Shown one piece after another: positions 45,626 through 57,300 of a DNA stretch of 64,000 nt. Below the pieces are notes generated by a model. That model worked only from the letters and a program-made list of their open reading frames with translations, did no database searches and was not told where the DNA came from. Both the position numbers and the translations under genes were made by a program. The stretch is from positions 99,047-163,046 of the forward strand of contig WIDE01000075.1 in the NCBI GenBank assembly GCA_015039315.1, written 5' to 3'. Each line of letters opens with the position of its first letter. Position 1 is the first letter of the stretch. The DNA is from Clavulina sp. PMI_390 (lineage: Eukaryota; Basidiomycota; Agaricomycetes; Cantharellales; Hydnaceae).

Positions 45626-48600
45626 CTACCCTCGAGGGTTGCGACACCAGTTCACCACCCGAACCACCTGGCCCACCAATGACCGCACCTTCCCACCCTC
45701 TTCAAACTCCTTGGCCAACACGGCGTCCGAAAAGAAACAGGCATGGATGTATGCCTTTTTCACCATTAGAGGAAGCTCCCAGAAAGAGCGATACTCTTGG
45801 CCAACCTTGCCTTCATGACGCGCGTCACCATGGGTTCGCAGTCCGTCACTCAGGGCCTCTACAGCCGCAGCATCACCAACCAGCCTTGGGTAGCCATCAG
45901 GGAAGAACAGTCGACGTTGATGTTGATGCTTCTGGGGCGTATACACTCGCTGCCCTTTTCCTTGACGTGAGGTTGCTATTTTCTTTTGGGGACAACGCTT
46001 GCAGTTGACCTCCCAGATCTGCGCATCCGGCTGCAGTCCCAGAAGAATAGGACTGAGCTTTCGATAAATTCCCGGATCGCATATATCCCGGAAGATAAGA
46101 TCCACCTGGCGAAGTGGACGGTGGATGCACGATGCAAGATTGAGAATCGCCTGCAGGATGCCAGACTCTGGGGAGCGGTTGGGGTCATTGTGAACAATGA
46201 CATAGGAGTCATTCCATGCAGCCTCGCATTCAGGAGTCATTGGTGGGATGACAATCGAGCTGGGAAGACACGCAGCCGAAGGCAGCTGAACAAGTCGCTC
46301 TCGTTCAAGAAACCCGTCCGGGAGCGAATGACCAAGAGGGCTTGATAGCACCTCATATGGAGTGAGCACGCGGACAGATTGGAGGTGGCCCTCGCGGGCG
46401 AGCTCCGCCACCGGTACAAACTTGGTAGGATCGGACGACAACGGACAGCGATGGACACTGGCACCGGTGATGATGGGCGTGTCTCCACACTGACACCTTG
46501 ATATCTCAGGCACAGAGTCTCGAGGCTGGTTCTTGTCAAAGTTGGCGTCGACGAGCTTCTTGACGGCCTGAGGGGCGGACTGGGTGTTTCTCCAGTTGTC
46601 TTCATTGAATGAAAGAGCGCCATCGGGGCGGAGGCGACGCATGTGGGCCTCGCCGGTCTTGGCAGACTGCCTCTTGATTGCCTTGCGACCCTCTGGGGTG
46701 TCCTTGCGCTTGTCCAGCGCAACATGCCCGTTCTTGCCGTTCACCGACTGAACAACAAGTTTGCCCTCCGCAAGTGCCATAAGCCAGCCAGGCAGATCAG
46801 AGGGATTAGCAAGCAGCTCTGGGATCGGGGTTGGAAGCCTAAACTTCCGAGCGCGTTCTTGCTTTGCCATTTGGTCGTCGACCCAGCTTTGGCGCTCCTC
46901 AGAATGAGGGGAGTGGGGAGCAGTCACGCCATTCTTGATCACTAGTAGCACGAAGATAAATAAAAATAGGCCGCGATTGAAAATATATCTCTTGATACGC
47001 ACATTTCTGCATCGTCTCAACCATCCGTTCAGAGCGAGCTTGGTTGTCTTGTTGACCAGTTGCCGTCAGCGATCGAAGAGTCCCCACAGAGGTGTGGTAT
47101 TTACGAATCTGTAATGGTGCTATGAGAAGCATGAAAAACTAATAGCAGAATGTGAATCGCACCTTATCCTTGACCCACCGAATCTCGGTGTTAACAGCGG
47201 CGCAATCTCTGTCGACCTCGTCCATGAGCGCAACAAGGTCATCTACCGTGGGATTTGAGAGCTTGGACGCGGCATGGTTAAGCTTGAGGCACTTCAGCTC
47301 AATGAGGTATCCAAGCTCTTCAACCTCGTTCAAGATTCCAGGGTCATGCTTTGAGCCGCCCCAGTGAGGCCGAACGATGCCGACTGAGAACTCTTCCTCG
47401 AGATACTCCACAATCATCATATTCCCCGCCTTCTCCAAAAAGTCAGGGGACTCGAAATGATCCAGGTCATATTCGGCAATCAATCGCTCATACCATGAGG
47501 TTTTGGGGAGCGAATTTCCAGCACTCTGGTAGTTGGTCTTAGTGAGGCCGGATTCGCTGAATAACCGGAGCCGTTCAGGGGTTCTAGGTAGGCGCCAGAG
47601 CTCGCGTTCGGAGAGGTTTGTCACCTGTAAAGGGAAAAAAAATTATTCCAAAGGTCTTGAGCAACATAGCACTCTCTTGAAACGTACCAAGGAACCTAGT
47701 AGTAAAATCACAATAGGTTTGGCAACACACAGCTTCAAAACGACTCCTAGAACCTCAAGGTGGAATTTTTTGTGAGGTCCTCTGAGCGGAAACATGTCGG
47801 TAAAGGCCCAGCCATTGCAAGCGAATTCTTCTGTGAGCCGCTCAACTGAGGTCTCCACATCCCAGCGAAGAGACAGCTGTCTAGCTCGAGCAGAATGCTC
47901 TCGTCCCATTCTGAAGGCCATCCAATAGAATTGACGTCAGACTTGATGAACATGGAAACGAGATGAAGATGCATACGTAGGGCCAGGGCCTGCATAAGGG
48001 CCTGTGATGGTCGATTCACCCTTCAGTTCCTCTCCTGTGCGATCCTTGAAGATCCCGAATTGCACGACCCTCCCATATTCATTCATACCGACGCCCGTGA
48101 CACTAGCCATGATGGCTGCTTTTGCGTGATCGGGAGGGTCAAACCCTCCGGCTTCAAAATTAGCGTCAAACTCAATCTCCTGAATAGCCTTCAGTTGGGC
48201 CCGGACTTGGGCCAACTGGGGATCAGAACGAGCATCAGTCCTTGGGGGAGGCCGAAAAGGGAAGCGTGTTTGCATCTAGCAAAGGTGGCGGAAGGAATTG
48301 TAAGTGTATGGATGTTACCAAAGGGCAATAAAATACATACCTCGGCTTCGGCTGCTAGCGCTTGCGGAGACATGGCGTCGAGGTCAAATTTAGACGATGG
48401 TAGACCTCCATCAGACGAGTTGAGAACAAAACAGCCACCGCATAGGATAAGAAACCGTTCAGCGATGAGAGAGTGTCGGCGACGTTGGGTGAGGGTTCCG
48501 GCTGATGCATCCCCGATGAATCGAGTGAACTCGGTCCATTCGTATACTTCGCACTTTGTGTCTGCGAGCAAGCCGAGCATATGTCCTGTTCGACTAGGGA

Positions 48601-51600
48601 GTTTTCCAGACAACGCCGAGGCGTGATCTTGGTCTTGGCGTAGCTGCGGGGTTGAACTCGTAGTTTCACCAATATAATGGATCCTGACAATTGCCTCTGG
48701 GTCGAGCTTCTCGAGGCGCTTGAGCCAGTTATAAGCAAAAGAGATGTCGGCAGGGTGGTCTCGGGCATATTGCTTGAACTTCTGTATTGCCTCGCGCACT
48801 TTGCACTCCCAGGAACGATGATAAAACTTGTGCTGATCCAGCAATGTAGCGCGATCCCCGGTCACTCTCCTGAGAGCGTTTGGGTGATTCAAAGCGTTCC
48901 ACATGGTGGGATCGCGAACCCACGCGTCCACTGCCTCGCACGTTGGGTCGTGTTCCACAGCTGTGGTGAGAGGATCGAGCAATGGCTCGATTGCACGCTG
49001 CCTATGCACACAGATCCACTCCAGGCGAACTTGTAGTCGCTCATCTATCGGGAGATGCTCCGTTTCCCGGAGATATTTCTGGAAGTGTTTTTCGATCTTG
49101 TGATCACACTTTGCCAGGAGAAGAAGGTAAGCGAAAGCCTCCTCTCGCTTTCGAGCTGTGGCCAATGGGCCAGTGATAGCCCGATCTTCACGACGCTTGA
49201 TATTCTCCGGTTTACTAGAGTATTCAACGGTGGCGTCATGTGCTGGGGAGGGTGCAGTGGAAGGTGTGTCGGGCCCATCATTCTCTGATCCATCTAACAG
49301 TGGCTTGAAGTCAAAATCAAGATTGGGATCGAAATTGCCCTCGTCCTCGTCCTCATCAGAGTCGAGGGTCGTGAATGCATAGTCCCCGGGAAGAAAGGCA
49401 AGCGGGTTGACATCAGCAAACTTGCGGAACACGACGAGAGTGGCAGTGGAGGATATTGAATGATGATGGATTGGAGAGTGGGGAAGGCGTGGATCGGGAG
49501 AGTCGGGCAGTCGACTGGACAGCGCGTCATTCTTGAACGACCAGCCACCATCTTCGAGCACGGTTGCAGTGTAGTGCCCAGCATTATCGACTCCGTGAAA
49601 GCTGATCACGCTGATAGGATAGCCCGTCCACTAGTTGAGATGCCTCTTGTGAGCCATTGCAACAAAATGGGAAGTGAGACAAGATACTTACGACGAGCTC
49701 GGGAGAGTCATTGTGTGGGGGTATGCGTAGCCTCACCATCTTGTCAATATTGATCGACTTGACGTTGGTCACCCTGTCCTTCTCAGCACGGGGGATGAAA
49801 ACGGCAAGATGATCCCCAATCTCGACAACGCGAGAAGGAGTCACATCCGCACCATGGTCGCAGCGGTCTTGGCCATATAGCGTTGGAGCCTTGATCTCCT
49901 GCTGATCCCAGTGGTTCAGGAGCTCCTGAGTCGAGCTCCCATTCGAGGGCTCGATGGCAATGCATGCCGCATATGCCTGACGCACATACGGACATTTGCA
50001 GTTGGCACACATCGCATCTGACACGACAGAAATTGAGGGTCCTAGCTCGCCGTTGAGGCGCCGCGTTAGCCACTCTAGGAACGCAGCGACGTTGTCCTGG
50101 CCGCCAAACCTCCAGCCCTCACGTTCGCAGGCCGCTTTGAAGGTGGCGGGGTCGATGACGGCGTCTGGATTGTCACCCATAGCTTGTATAATATCTTTGA
50201 GCGCGCAGGAAACACGGCGGAGGTCGCAGGGGCCGTCATGAACGTGATAGACTGGTTGGTATTTCAGAAAAACAGTCTGCAAGGCGGCCAGCGAGTAGCA
50301 GTCGTTGAGCGTGTTGTGGAGCCCTGACGATCGTGCATGGGTGACGTGATCATTGGTGGGCAGAGGTAGAGCTAGGGGAGGCTGTGGACGCGGCTGAGAT
50401 GTGGGAGGTGGTTTGGATGGCTGGGACGGAGCTGATCGGGAGGTGGAGGTTGAAGGATGGGCGACTTTGGCGCCGCGAGTAGTATCGGAGGAAGGGCGAG
50501 GACGAGATGAAGACTGCGAGGGTGGAATAGGAGGGGAATATTTTATGGGAGCAGCAGTAGTTGGAGCTGATATACGTGCTCGCTTCGGGGAGGGCTGCAC
50601 GGGGGTCGGAGCCTGTCGAGAGCTCGCGACAGATTTCTGCCCACCAGTCACATTCGGGAGAGGGTGAGAGGGGGCCGAGGAGCGACGGGGAGTAGGGGGA
50701 GTGGTCTTTGAGGTGGAAGACTTGGTTGGACCTCGGGGTGGATCCACGGTCTTTCGAGGAGGGGGAGAGGGACTAGTGAGTGGCTGTGATGATTTTGATT
50801 GGGCGGCAGGCAGGGTAGGATTAGATTTGGGACCAGCCGCGGACCCAGACGGTCTTGCGGGAGCCTGGGACTGAGAAGCGCGCTCGTTTACTTGCGTCGA
50901 GGCTGGATCGATGTCCGGGGGAGGTGGGGACGATGAAGGAATGACGATGGGCTGTCCCGCCGATCCCTTGGGACCTTTGGCAAGCCACGCAGTCAGGATG
51001 GTCTTAGGCTTTTCAGCCCGGGGAGTTGAAGCATTGGATTTTGATGAATTTTTCGATTTTGTATTAGTGGTAGCAGCTCGTGTGGCCGTCGTCGAGGTTT
51101 TCTTTGTAGCATTTTGATTCGTGGAAGCCGTGGATGATGACGTGAGCGTCGCAGTTTCAAGATGTGCGACCTTTCGTGAGGTCGTAGAGGTGGTGGTAGC
51201 ATTGGAGTTGGTAGCAAGAAGTGGTTTAGCAGGGGGCAAGACATGAGAGCGTGCTGCAGAGGAAAAGTCAATCTTGTCAAGCTACCGCGATGGTAAAAAC
51301 TCGAAAGAAAGGGGACTCACAATTATTCTGATTTTTTAGAGGCGAACTGGGTTCTTTTGGGCCATTAGGGACGTGCAAGATAGGAAGTGTCTCAGACGAG
51401 GGGACAGACGCGCCGGCATTGGTGCGGGCGCGTTTTTGCGATCGAAATAAGTCGGATGAGTCTAGAATACATTAAGAGTGGAGTTTAGGGCGTCTTGTAG
51501 TCCAAAAAGGGCGCATAAAACGTACCATGAGTAAGGGACGACGCGGTCGACAGTCGTTTCAGCGAGGCCTGGTCAATCGGGACGGGTAAACCATCAGAAA

Positions 51601-51838
51601 CAAGACAACAGAGCTATAGAGGACATCTGTAAGCACGTACTGAGGGTTGAGATTGGGCCGGGACGGCATTGTTTGAGAGGTGCAAGGGCTGGCCAACATG
51701 TGATCGAGCGCCGCTGCGATCTTGACGTGAATCTAGTTGACGAGTTCAACACATAAGCGGGTGCAACTGAGAGCATGAGCGCGGGTACTCACTAGTAGTT
51801 TTAGAAGAGCGTGAAGGAGAGGATGTGTTTCGAGACAT
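45626..51838 (-). CDS. USP-GIY-YIG-like fusion protein (unit B)
   Basis: One spliced gene of at least eleven exons predicts ~1.9 kaa. Domains in order: disordered S/T/P/K-rich N-terminus with basic QKRARTNAD motif; USP-like domain (Cys box GLHNTLNDCYSLAALQ, His box FHGVDNAGHYTATV then GGWSFKND); acidic linker (TTLDSDEDEDEGNFDP); ~200-residue helical segment; GIY-YIG-like domain with RIHYIGETTSS, a following Arg (QLRQDQ), Glu in LIAERFLIL and Asn in FVLNSSDGG; a variable middle (~400 residues, including NEYGRVVQFGIFKDRTGEEL and WYERLIAEYDLDHFES); and a C-terminal ~390 residues with SRCQCGDTPIITGASVHRC and CKRCPQKK Cys clusters. Exon phases from USP to stop are consistent (for example ELV|WTGYPISVIS and AAEAE|MQTRF). 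The classical first 'GIY' strand is not evident, so nuclease identity is tentative. No transposase or integrase motif seen. Confidence 0.62.
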
Positions 51839-52819
51839 GAGGAGGGAAAAAACGGATCGGAGAGGGTTTACGATTTTTTGGGAGAATGAAGGAAATAGTT
51901 TGAGAATGAGGGAGAAAAGTCGAGATTATGGTGCGGAATGGACATATATGCCCAGCATACGCGCCCCGTGGCCGTCGATCGGGCGAGCGTGACGGAGAAC
52001 GCGTCTGCGGGGACGAGGAGGTGAAGGGGGAAAAGTCGATCGAGCGCGAACCTCTTAGTGTTGCTGACCGTGGGAATGTTCCGCCCTCCATTCATATCTA
52101 CCCCGGGATTCGCAACAAAACGCTCTTGCCATCCTGGCATCAGGCAAACCAGCAAGAGACTTTGGGAAAATGTTGCCAGAGGGACATGAATAGATGTGGG
52201 AAGGGTTGGGGAGAGTGGAATGCCACGAGAGGGAACACGAGCTGGGGCGCGATTGTCAAGTACACACACATGTCTCCCCAGAAACGAGACTCGCGCGTTG
52301 ATAATAAATGGCGAGAGAGGCACACTTGGACGAGGAAGTGAGGAAGGAGGAAGGCTATGAGGGGTTGGGCGGATGGTCTGGGCGAATTGTGATGTGCAGA
52401 TCGGCGACGAAGGCTGTCAAGCGCAATGCATTGTGATTCCATATGAGGACGCAAAGCCTATTCAGACGTGTTTTTTTTTTTTTTACTTACCATTATCGCT
52501 CCCTTTCAACCACCACCATGACCACCACGACTGCGAATATCGCCACCCTCGTGTGATGCGGCCTCCACTGATTGAGAATCATCCTCATACTTGCGTTGCC
52601 GCACTTGATCAGACACTCTTGAGCGCTGAGGACAGAGAATGTTGGCCGCTGGCGGCGAGTCGTCAAGGGCTCGAAAGCTGAGACGAGGAAAAGTTTCTGA
52701 TCATAAATACCCGATTAGCTCGCCTCGCAGTCTACTGAACGAAAAGAAATGGCCCAGGTCTGAATAAGAAATGAGAGATGATCACCGACGAAATCTAAAT
52801 GAACACTCACCTGCTAGCA
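51839..52819. other. Upstream region of unit B gene
   Basis: Similar to units A and C up to about 52060, then only in patches (ATGCATTG block near 52425). It contains a T/A homopolymer at 52469-52485. No gene supported. Confidence 0.45.
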
Positions 52820-53628
52820 CTAACTCGATGTCTCCCAGATAAATGATTCTTCCTGAATGCGCCGACGAACATGAGCTTGCATTGCTGAACGAAAACTGAG
52901 AGCAAACCTGTCGACGCTCACTCACTGAATGGAGCACTTTGGGGCGCCCGCTCAGGACCTCTCGGCCACGCAATATCAAGCCTGTCTTGCCCTTGGGGTG
53001 TCGAGAGGTTTCTCAAACTCGGACTTCCCTGTGCGCTGCTGTAAGAACAAGGTCAGGGAGCAAGTATTGGTGACAACAAGCTACTTACATGATGTCTTCT
53101 CGTGAGAGATCAATACATGGGCTCGCGCTAATAGCTGGGCGAGAGTGCGAGGCACTTTGTGCGTTTGGCTTTCGCCGAGGGGTTGTAGTGGGCTGAAGGT
53201 TCAGAAGGCGTTGTCCTCGTTCGCCCCTACAAAAGAGTCGTCGCCAAATGATGAGGCTTATTTTGAATGAGGTAAAAGTTTCCATGTTAACCTACAGTCC
53301 TGCAGGCTCCTGATATAGATTCGCATCTTCCCAGTTGGCGAAACTATCCGAGCGATGATATGGTGCGGGGTCTCAGTGGGAGGTGTCAGCCAGCGATGGG
53401 CAGCGACGGCGTTTGATGATGACGGCGTTGATGTGAGAGAAGCATGGGAGTGCAGTGAGAATGACACTGGTAACGAGTTTGATACGTCGGCGGTTTGTGC
53501 GAGAGCAGATTTCGTTGGTGCGCGATGTTTGCGAGTGTTTCCTGCTTCGAGTCCGAGCCGCGGGCTTCCACGGTGTTTCTCGCTGGAGACTCGCAGCCGT
53601 AATTTATCTAATCCTCTGGTCTAGATAG
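52820..53628 (-). CDS. Unrecognised protein in unit B, 5' end not found
   Basis: An in-phase exon chain on the minus strand begins after an AG at ~53629. It reads GLDKLRLRVSSEKHRGSPRL, then APTKSALAQTADVSNSLPVS, TETPHHIIARIVSPTGKMRI and YIRSLQDCR. After an intron come GERGQRLLNLQPTTTPRRKP, NAQSASHSRPAISASP and CIDLSREDI. After another intron come SAQGSPSLRNLSTPQGQDRL and IAWPRGPERAPQSAPF, then a short last exon MQAHVRRRIQEESFIWETSS and a stop at 52820. All introns have GT-AG ends and keep the frame. No domain recognised; it is hydrophilic and S/T/P-rich. It sits where units A and C have the possible small gene, but no residue similarity is evident. The start codon must be in a further 5' exon that I could not identify. 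Confidence 0.42.
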
Positions 53629-54377
53629 CTTGTGATATCGTGCAATGGATCCTCCCGCTCAAATGAGAATCACTCAATCAACGCTGACTGGATCGATCTA
53701 GGACAGCTTGACTGACCCCATGCTGTCTTTGCCACCTCGCCTCTGAGCCTTGCCCCCCTCTTTCACTACTCCAAAATGCAAGGTTACATATATCTGGGCT
53801 CGATTGTTAATCTTCTGTTGTGTTGCTGTTATAATATATTGGCTCTATTGATTGTTCTGTCTCTCCGTCTCGTACATGTTCGCTTCTGAGCCACTCCTAC
53901 TCGGATTTTGTCACAAATAAGCTCCTATTCTTTCCGAGGGTCTTTAACAGTGATATATCATCGCAACACATCGAGATCGTGCGCTAATGTCATGGTCTGA
54001 GCCGCCGATTGCAGTCAGAGTGATTGTCTCCTCGTACCCAACACCGTGCGCTAACACCAACACCCTGGCAGCTCAGACGCCTAATGCCACGTCTTTTAGG
54101 GATCAGCGGTGATATATCGAGCACCTCCTGTGATGTCGATATAGGTTTGGAGCCGTCATCCGGGGATGGAGGCGTAAAAAATCGGGAAAAATCCCAAAAA
54201 TTCTGCTTTTTGGCGGAAAATGATCAGAAACGCAGGATCTAGCGTATTCCGGCAAACCTACTCTGACGAGTTTCTCATATGATTTTGTGCTGGGCATTGC
54301 AGAGAAGCACTAGAAAGCATGGGTGCATATTTCATTCTTGATGGAATTATTGGTGTGAGCAGAAGACAAAAAAGTAT
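53629..54377. other. Right end of unit B and junction with unit C
   Basis: Contains the unit B hairpin (54113-54143, 8-bp stem TATATCGA / TCGATATA) and A/T motif (54196-54216), then ~110 bp of spacer before unit C begins at ~54364. Confidence 0.5.
54113..54143. repeat. Unit B terminal hairpin
   Basis: Perfect 8-bp stem with a 15-nt loop. The stem sequence differs from that of units A and C, but the position relative to the A/T motif is comparable. Confidence 0.5.
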
Positions 54378-57300
54378 CTACAAACGAGGTTTGCGACGCC
54401 AGTTCACCACCCGAACCACCTGGCCCACCAATGACCGCACCTTCCCACCCTCTTCAAACTCCTTGGCCAACACAGCATCTGAAAAGAAACAGGCATGGAT
54501 ATATGCCTTCTTGACCATTAGAGGAAGCTCCCAGAAAGAGCGATACTCTTGGCCAACCTTGCCTTCATGACGCGCGTCACCATGGGTTCGCAGTCCGTCA
54601 CTCAGGGCCTCTACAGCCGCAGCATCACCGATAAGCCTTGGGTAGCCATCAGGGAAGAACGGTCGACGTTGATGTTGATGCTTCTGGGGCGTATACACTC
54701 GCTGCCCTTTTCCTTGACGTGAGGTTGCTATTTTCTTTTGGGGACAACGCTTGCAGTTGACCTCCCAGATTTGCGCATCCGGCTGCAGTCCCAGAAGAAT
54801 AGGACAGAGCTTTCGATAAATTCCCGGATCGCATATATCCCGGAAGATAAGATCCACCTGGCGAAGTGGACGGTGGATGCACGATGCAAGATTGAGAATC
54901 GCCTGCAGGATGCCAGACTCTGGGGAGCGGTTGGGGTCATTGTGAACAATGACATAGGAGTCATTCCATGCAGCCTCGCATTCAGGAGTCATTGGTGGGA
55001 TGACAATCGAGCTGGGAAGACACGCAGCCGAAGGCAACTGAACAAGTCGCTCTCGTTCAAGAAACCCGTCTGGGAGCGAATGACCAAGAGGGCTTGATAG
55101 CACCTCATATGGAGTGAGCACGCGGACAGATTGGAGGTGGCCCTCGCGGGCGAGCTCCGCCACCGGTACAAACTTGGAAGGGTCAGACGACAACGGACAG
55201 CGATGGACACTAGCACCGGTGATGATGGGTGCGTCTCCACACTGACATCTTGCAACCTCGGGCACAGAGTCTCGAGGCTGGTTCTTGCCAAAGTTAGCGT
55301 CAACGAGCTTCTTGACGGCCTGAGGGGCAGACTGGGTGTTTCTCCAGTTGTCTTCATTGAATGAAAGAGCGCCATCGGGGCGGAGGCGACGCATGTGGGC
55401 CTTGCCGGTCTTGGCAGCCTGCCTCTTGATTGCCTCGCGACCCTCTGGGGTGTCCTTGCGCTTGTCCAGCGCAACATGCCCATTCTTGCCGTTCAGCGAC
55501 CGAATCACAAGCTTACCCTCCGCAAGTGCCACGAGCCAGTCAGAGAGCAAGGAGGGATCAGCAAGCAGATTGGGAAATGGGGCTGGAAGCCTAAACTTCA
55601 AAGCGAGGTCTCGTTCTGCCATCATCTTGTTAACCCAGATTGCGCGTTCCTCAGAGTGAGCGGGGTGGAGTGCACGAAGTCCAAAGTGATTGGCTAGAGT
55701 GATAGACGTGAGATTAGACATAGCTGATGAGAGAAATAGGCCTCGCGTACCAATCTGAACCCCTCGCGACATTTGAATTGAGAGTCGCTCGTGTTGTTCA
55801 GGGCTCAACTGGTTTCGTGCACTGTCTGTTGCACGAAGAGACTGGATGTTGAGGAAAAAGAGGAAGATCTGCTCTATCCGTTAGCTAAGAAATTCACAAT
55901 AAAGGGATAGAAGGACTTACCGCGTCTTTGACAACCTTTAGCAGCGCTGGGAGACCATAGCTCTCTAGCACCTCATCCATTGCATTCATGTTTGCCACCT
56001 GTGCCGCCTCTCCACGATCACGAAAGTCGGCGTACTCTCCTGCCACAACTCGATACCCCAAATGTGTGATGTAGAGCAGCTCCTCAGCGAGCTTGGTGAT
56101 TGAAGGGTCATATTTTCCCCACCCTGGTTCGGAGCTTGGCCAGCAAGTGCGGAGTTTGTTTTGGAAGGACCGGCAAATGAAAAGCGTCCCAACACGGTCA
56201 AGAAATGGGATGCGCTCCCAATGATCAAATGGAACCCCAGCCAGTAGATCCCACCAGCTAGTGCCTGGAAGCGAAGCAAGGACCAGAAGGAGGTTGGGTA
56301 ATGTGTAATCCGCAGCAAGGGCTCTGACTGCCGGAAGATTGGGAAGATCGAATGCCCCTGCCGCCGCTAGAGCCGCCATCTGCCAAAGCAAAACGAATTA
56401 GAGCTGCTCTCAATTTGCAATGTAATGGTTAACATACCGATCCCCCCCAAGCACGAAGCAGCCCTGGATCAGCAACCTCAATTTTCATCGCGAGGCTGAT
56501 GACATGAGCATGGTACAAGTTTTTGGGACGAGAGTGAGGGAAGATATTGAAATATGCCCAGTCATTTCTGCTGATGAATGGGATTTGATCCTCGATGGGT
56601 AATGAGCTCCAGGTGAAGCGAGACGGCAATTGATTTGCTCGCTCGGACTGATCATGCCAAACACTGAAACAGGACAATAAGCGAATGAAATATTGAGAAC
56701 AGCCGAGAGAAAGCAGCGACTTACGTAGGGCCTGGGCCAGCCTGATTGTCAAACATGCTTCCTTCCCGAAGCTCCTGCTGAGTGATATCCTTGTACAGGC
56801 CAATTGTTGCAACATTACCATGGGTAGAGAGCCCAAAGCTGGTATGTCCGGCTTTGATGGTTTCGAGGACTTCGGGGGCGATTGGCTTCCCACCAGTGAG
56901 TAGATGATACTGATAATCGACGTCGAGAATTTGCCGGATACGCCTTCGCCGTTCGGCAAGGTCAGGACTTTCCGCATCATCAACAACGGCGGGGGAGTAC
57001 ACCGGAGCATTGCTCTGAACCTAAATGAATTGTACATAAGTGGATGCGAGGCGGAAGAAAAAAGGGATCTGCACACCTGGGTTTCAGCATCGAGGACTTG
57101 CGGTGCTAGTGCGTTCAGGTCTAGCTTGGACGACTTGAACCCGCCATCAGCACTGTTGAGGCTATAGGGGCCACAGAGTGTGATCAACAGGTTCTCGGCA
57201 AGCTTGGATTGCTTGACAATCTCGTCCGGTGTTTGCCCTTCATTGACGAAGGGGAAACCTTGGATCTCATACACCTGGATCTCATACGTGTCGCCCACAA

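Larger units (their letters stand above)
45614..54250 (-). repeat. Repeat unit B (full length)
   Basis: Homology to unit C begins 12 bp 3' of the stop codon (…CAAAAGTATCTAC) and runs through the fusion gene. The upstream third has diverged from units A and C except for patches. The right end carries the hairpin and A/T motif at 54113-54216. Confidence 0.7.

Noticed and set aside
45986..46345. 119-codon plus-strand frame, conserved at 54738-55097
   Set aside because: It is antisense to the near-identical C-terminal exon of the fusion genes, so its conservation follows from that exon.
52140..52454. Minus-strand open frame upstream of the unit B protease gene
   Set aside because: Only a short DNA patch matches units A and C, and the reading frame there is not preserved between units.
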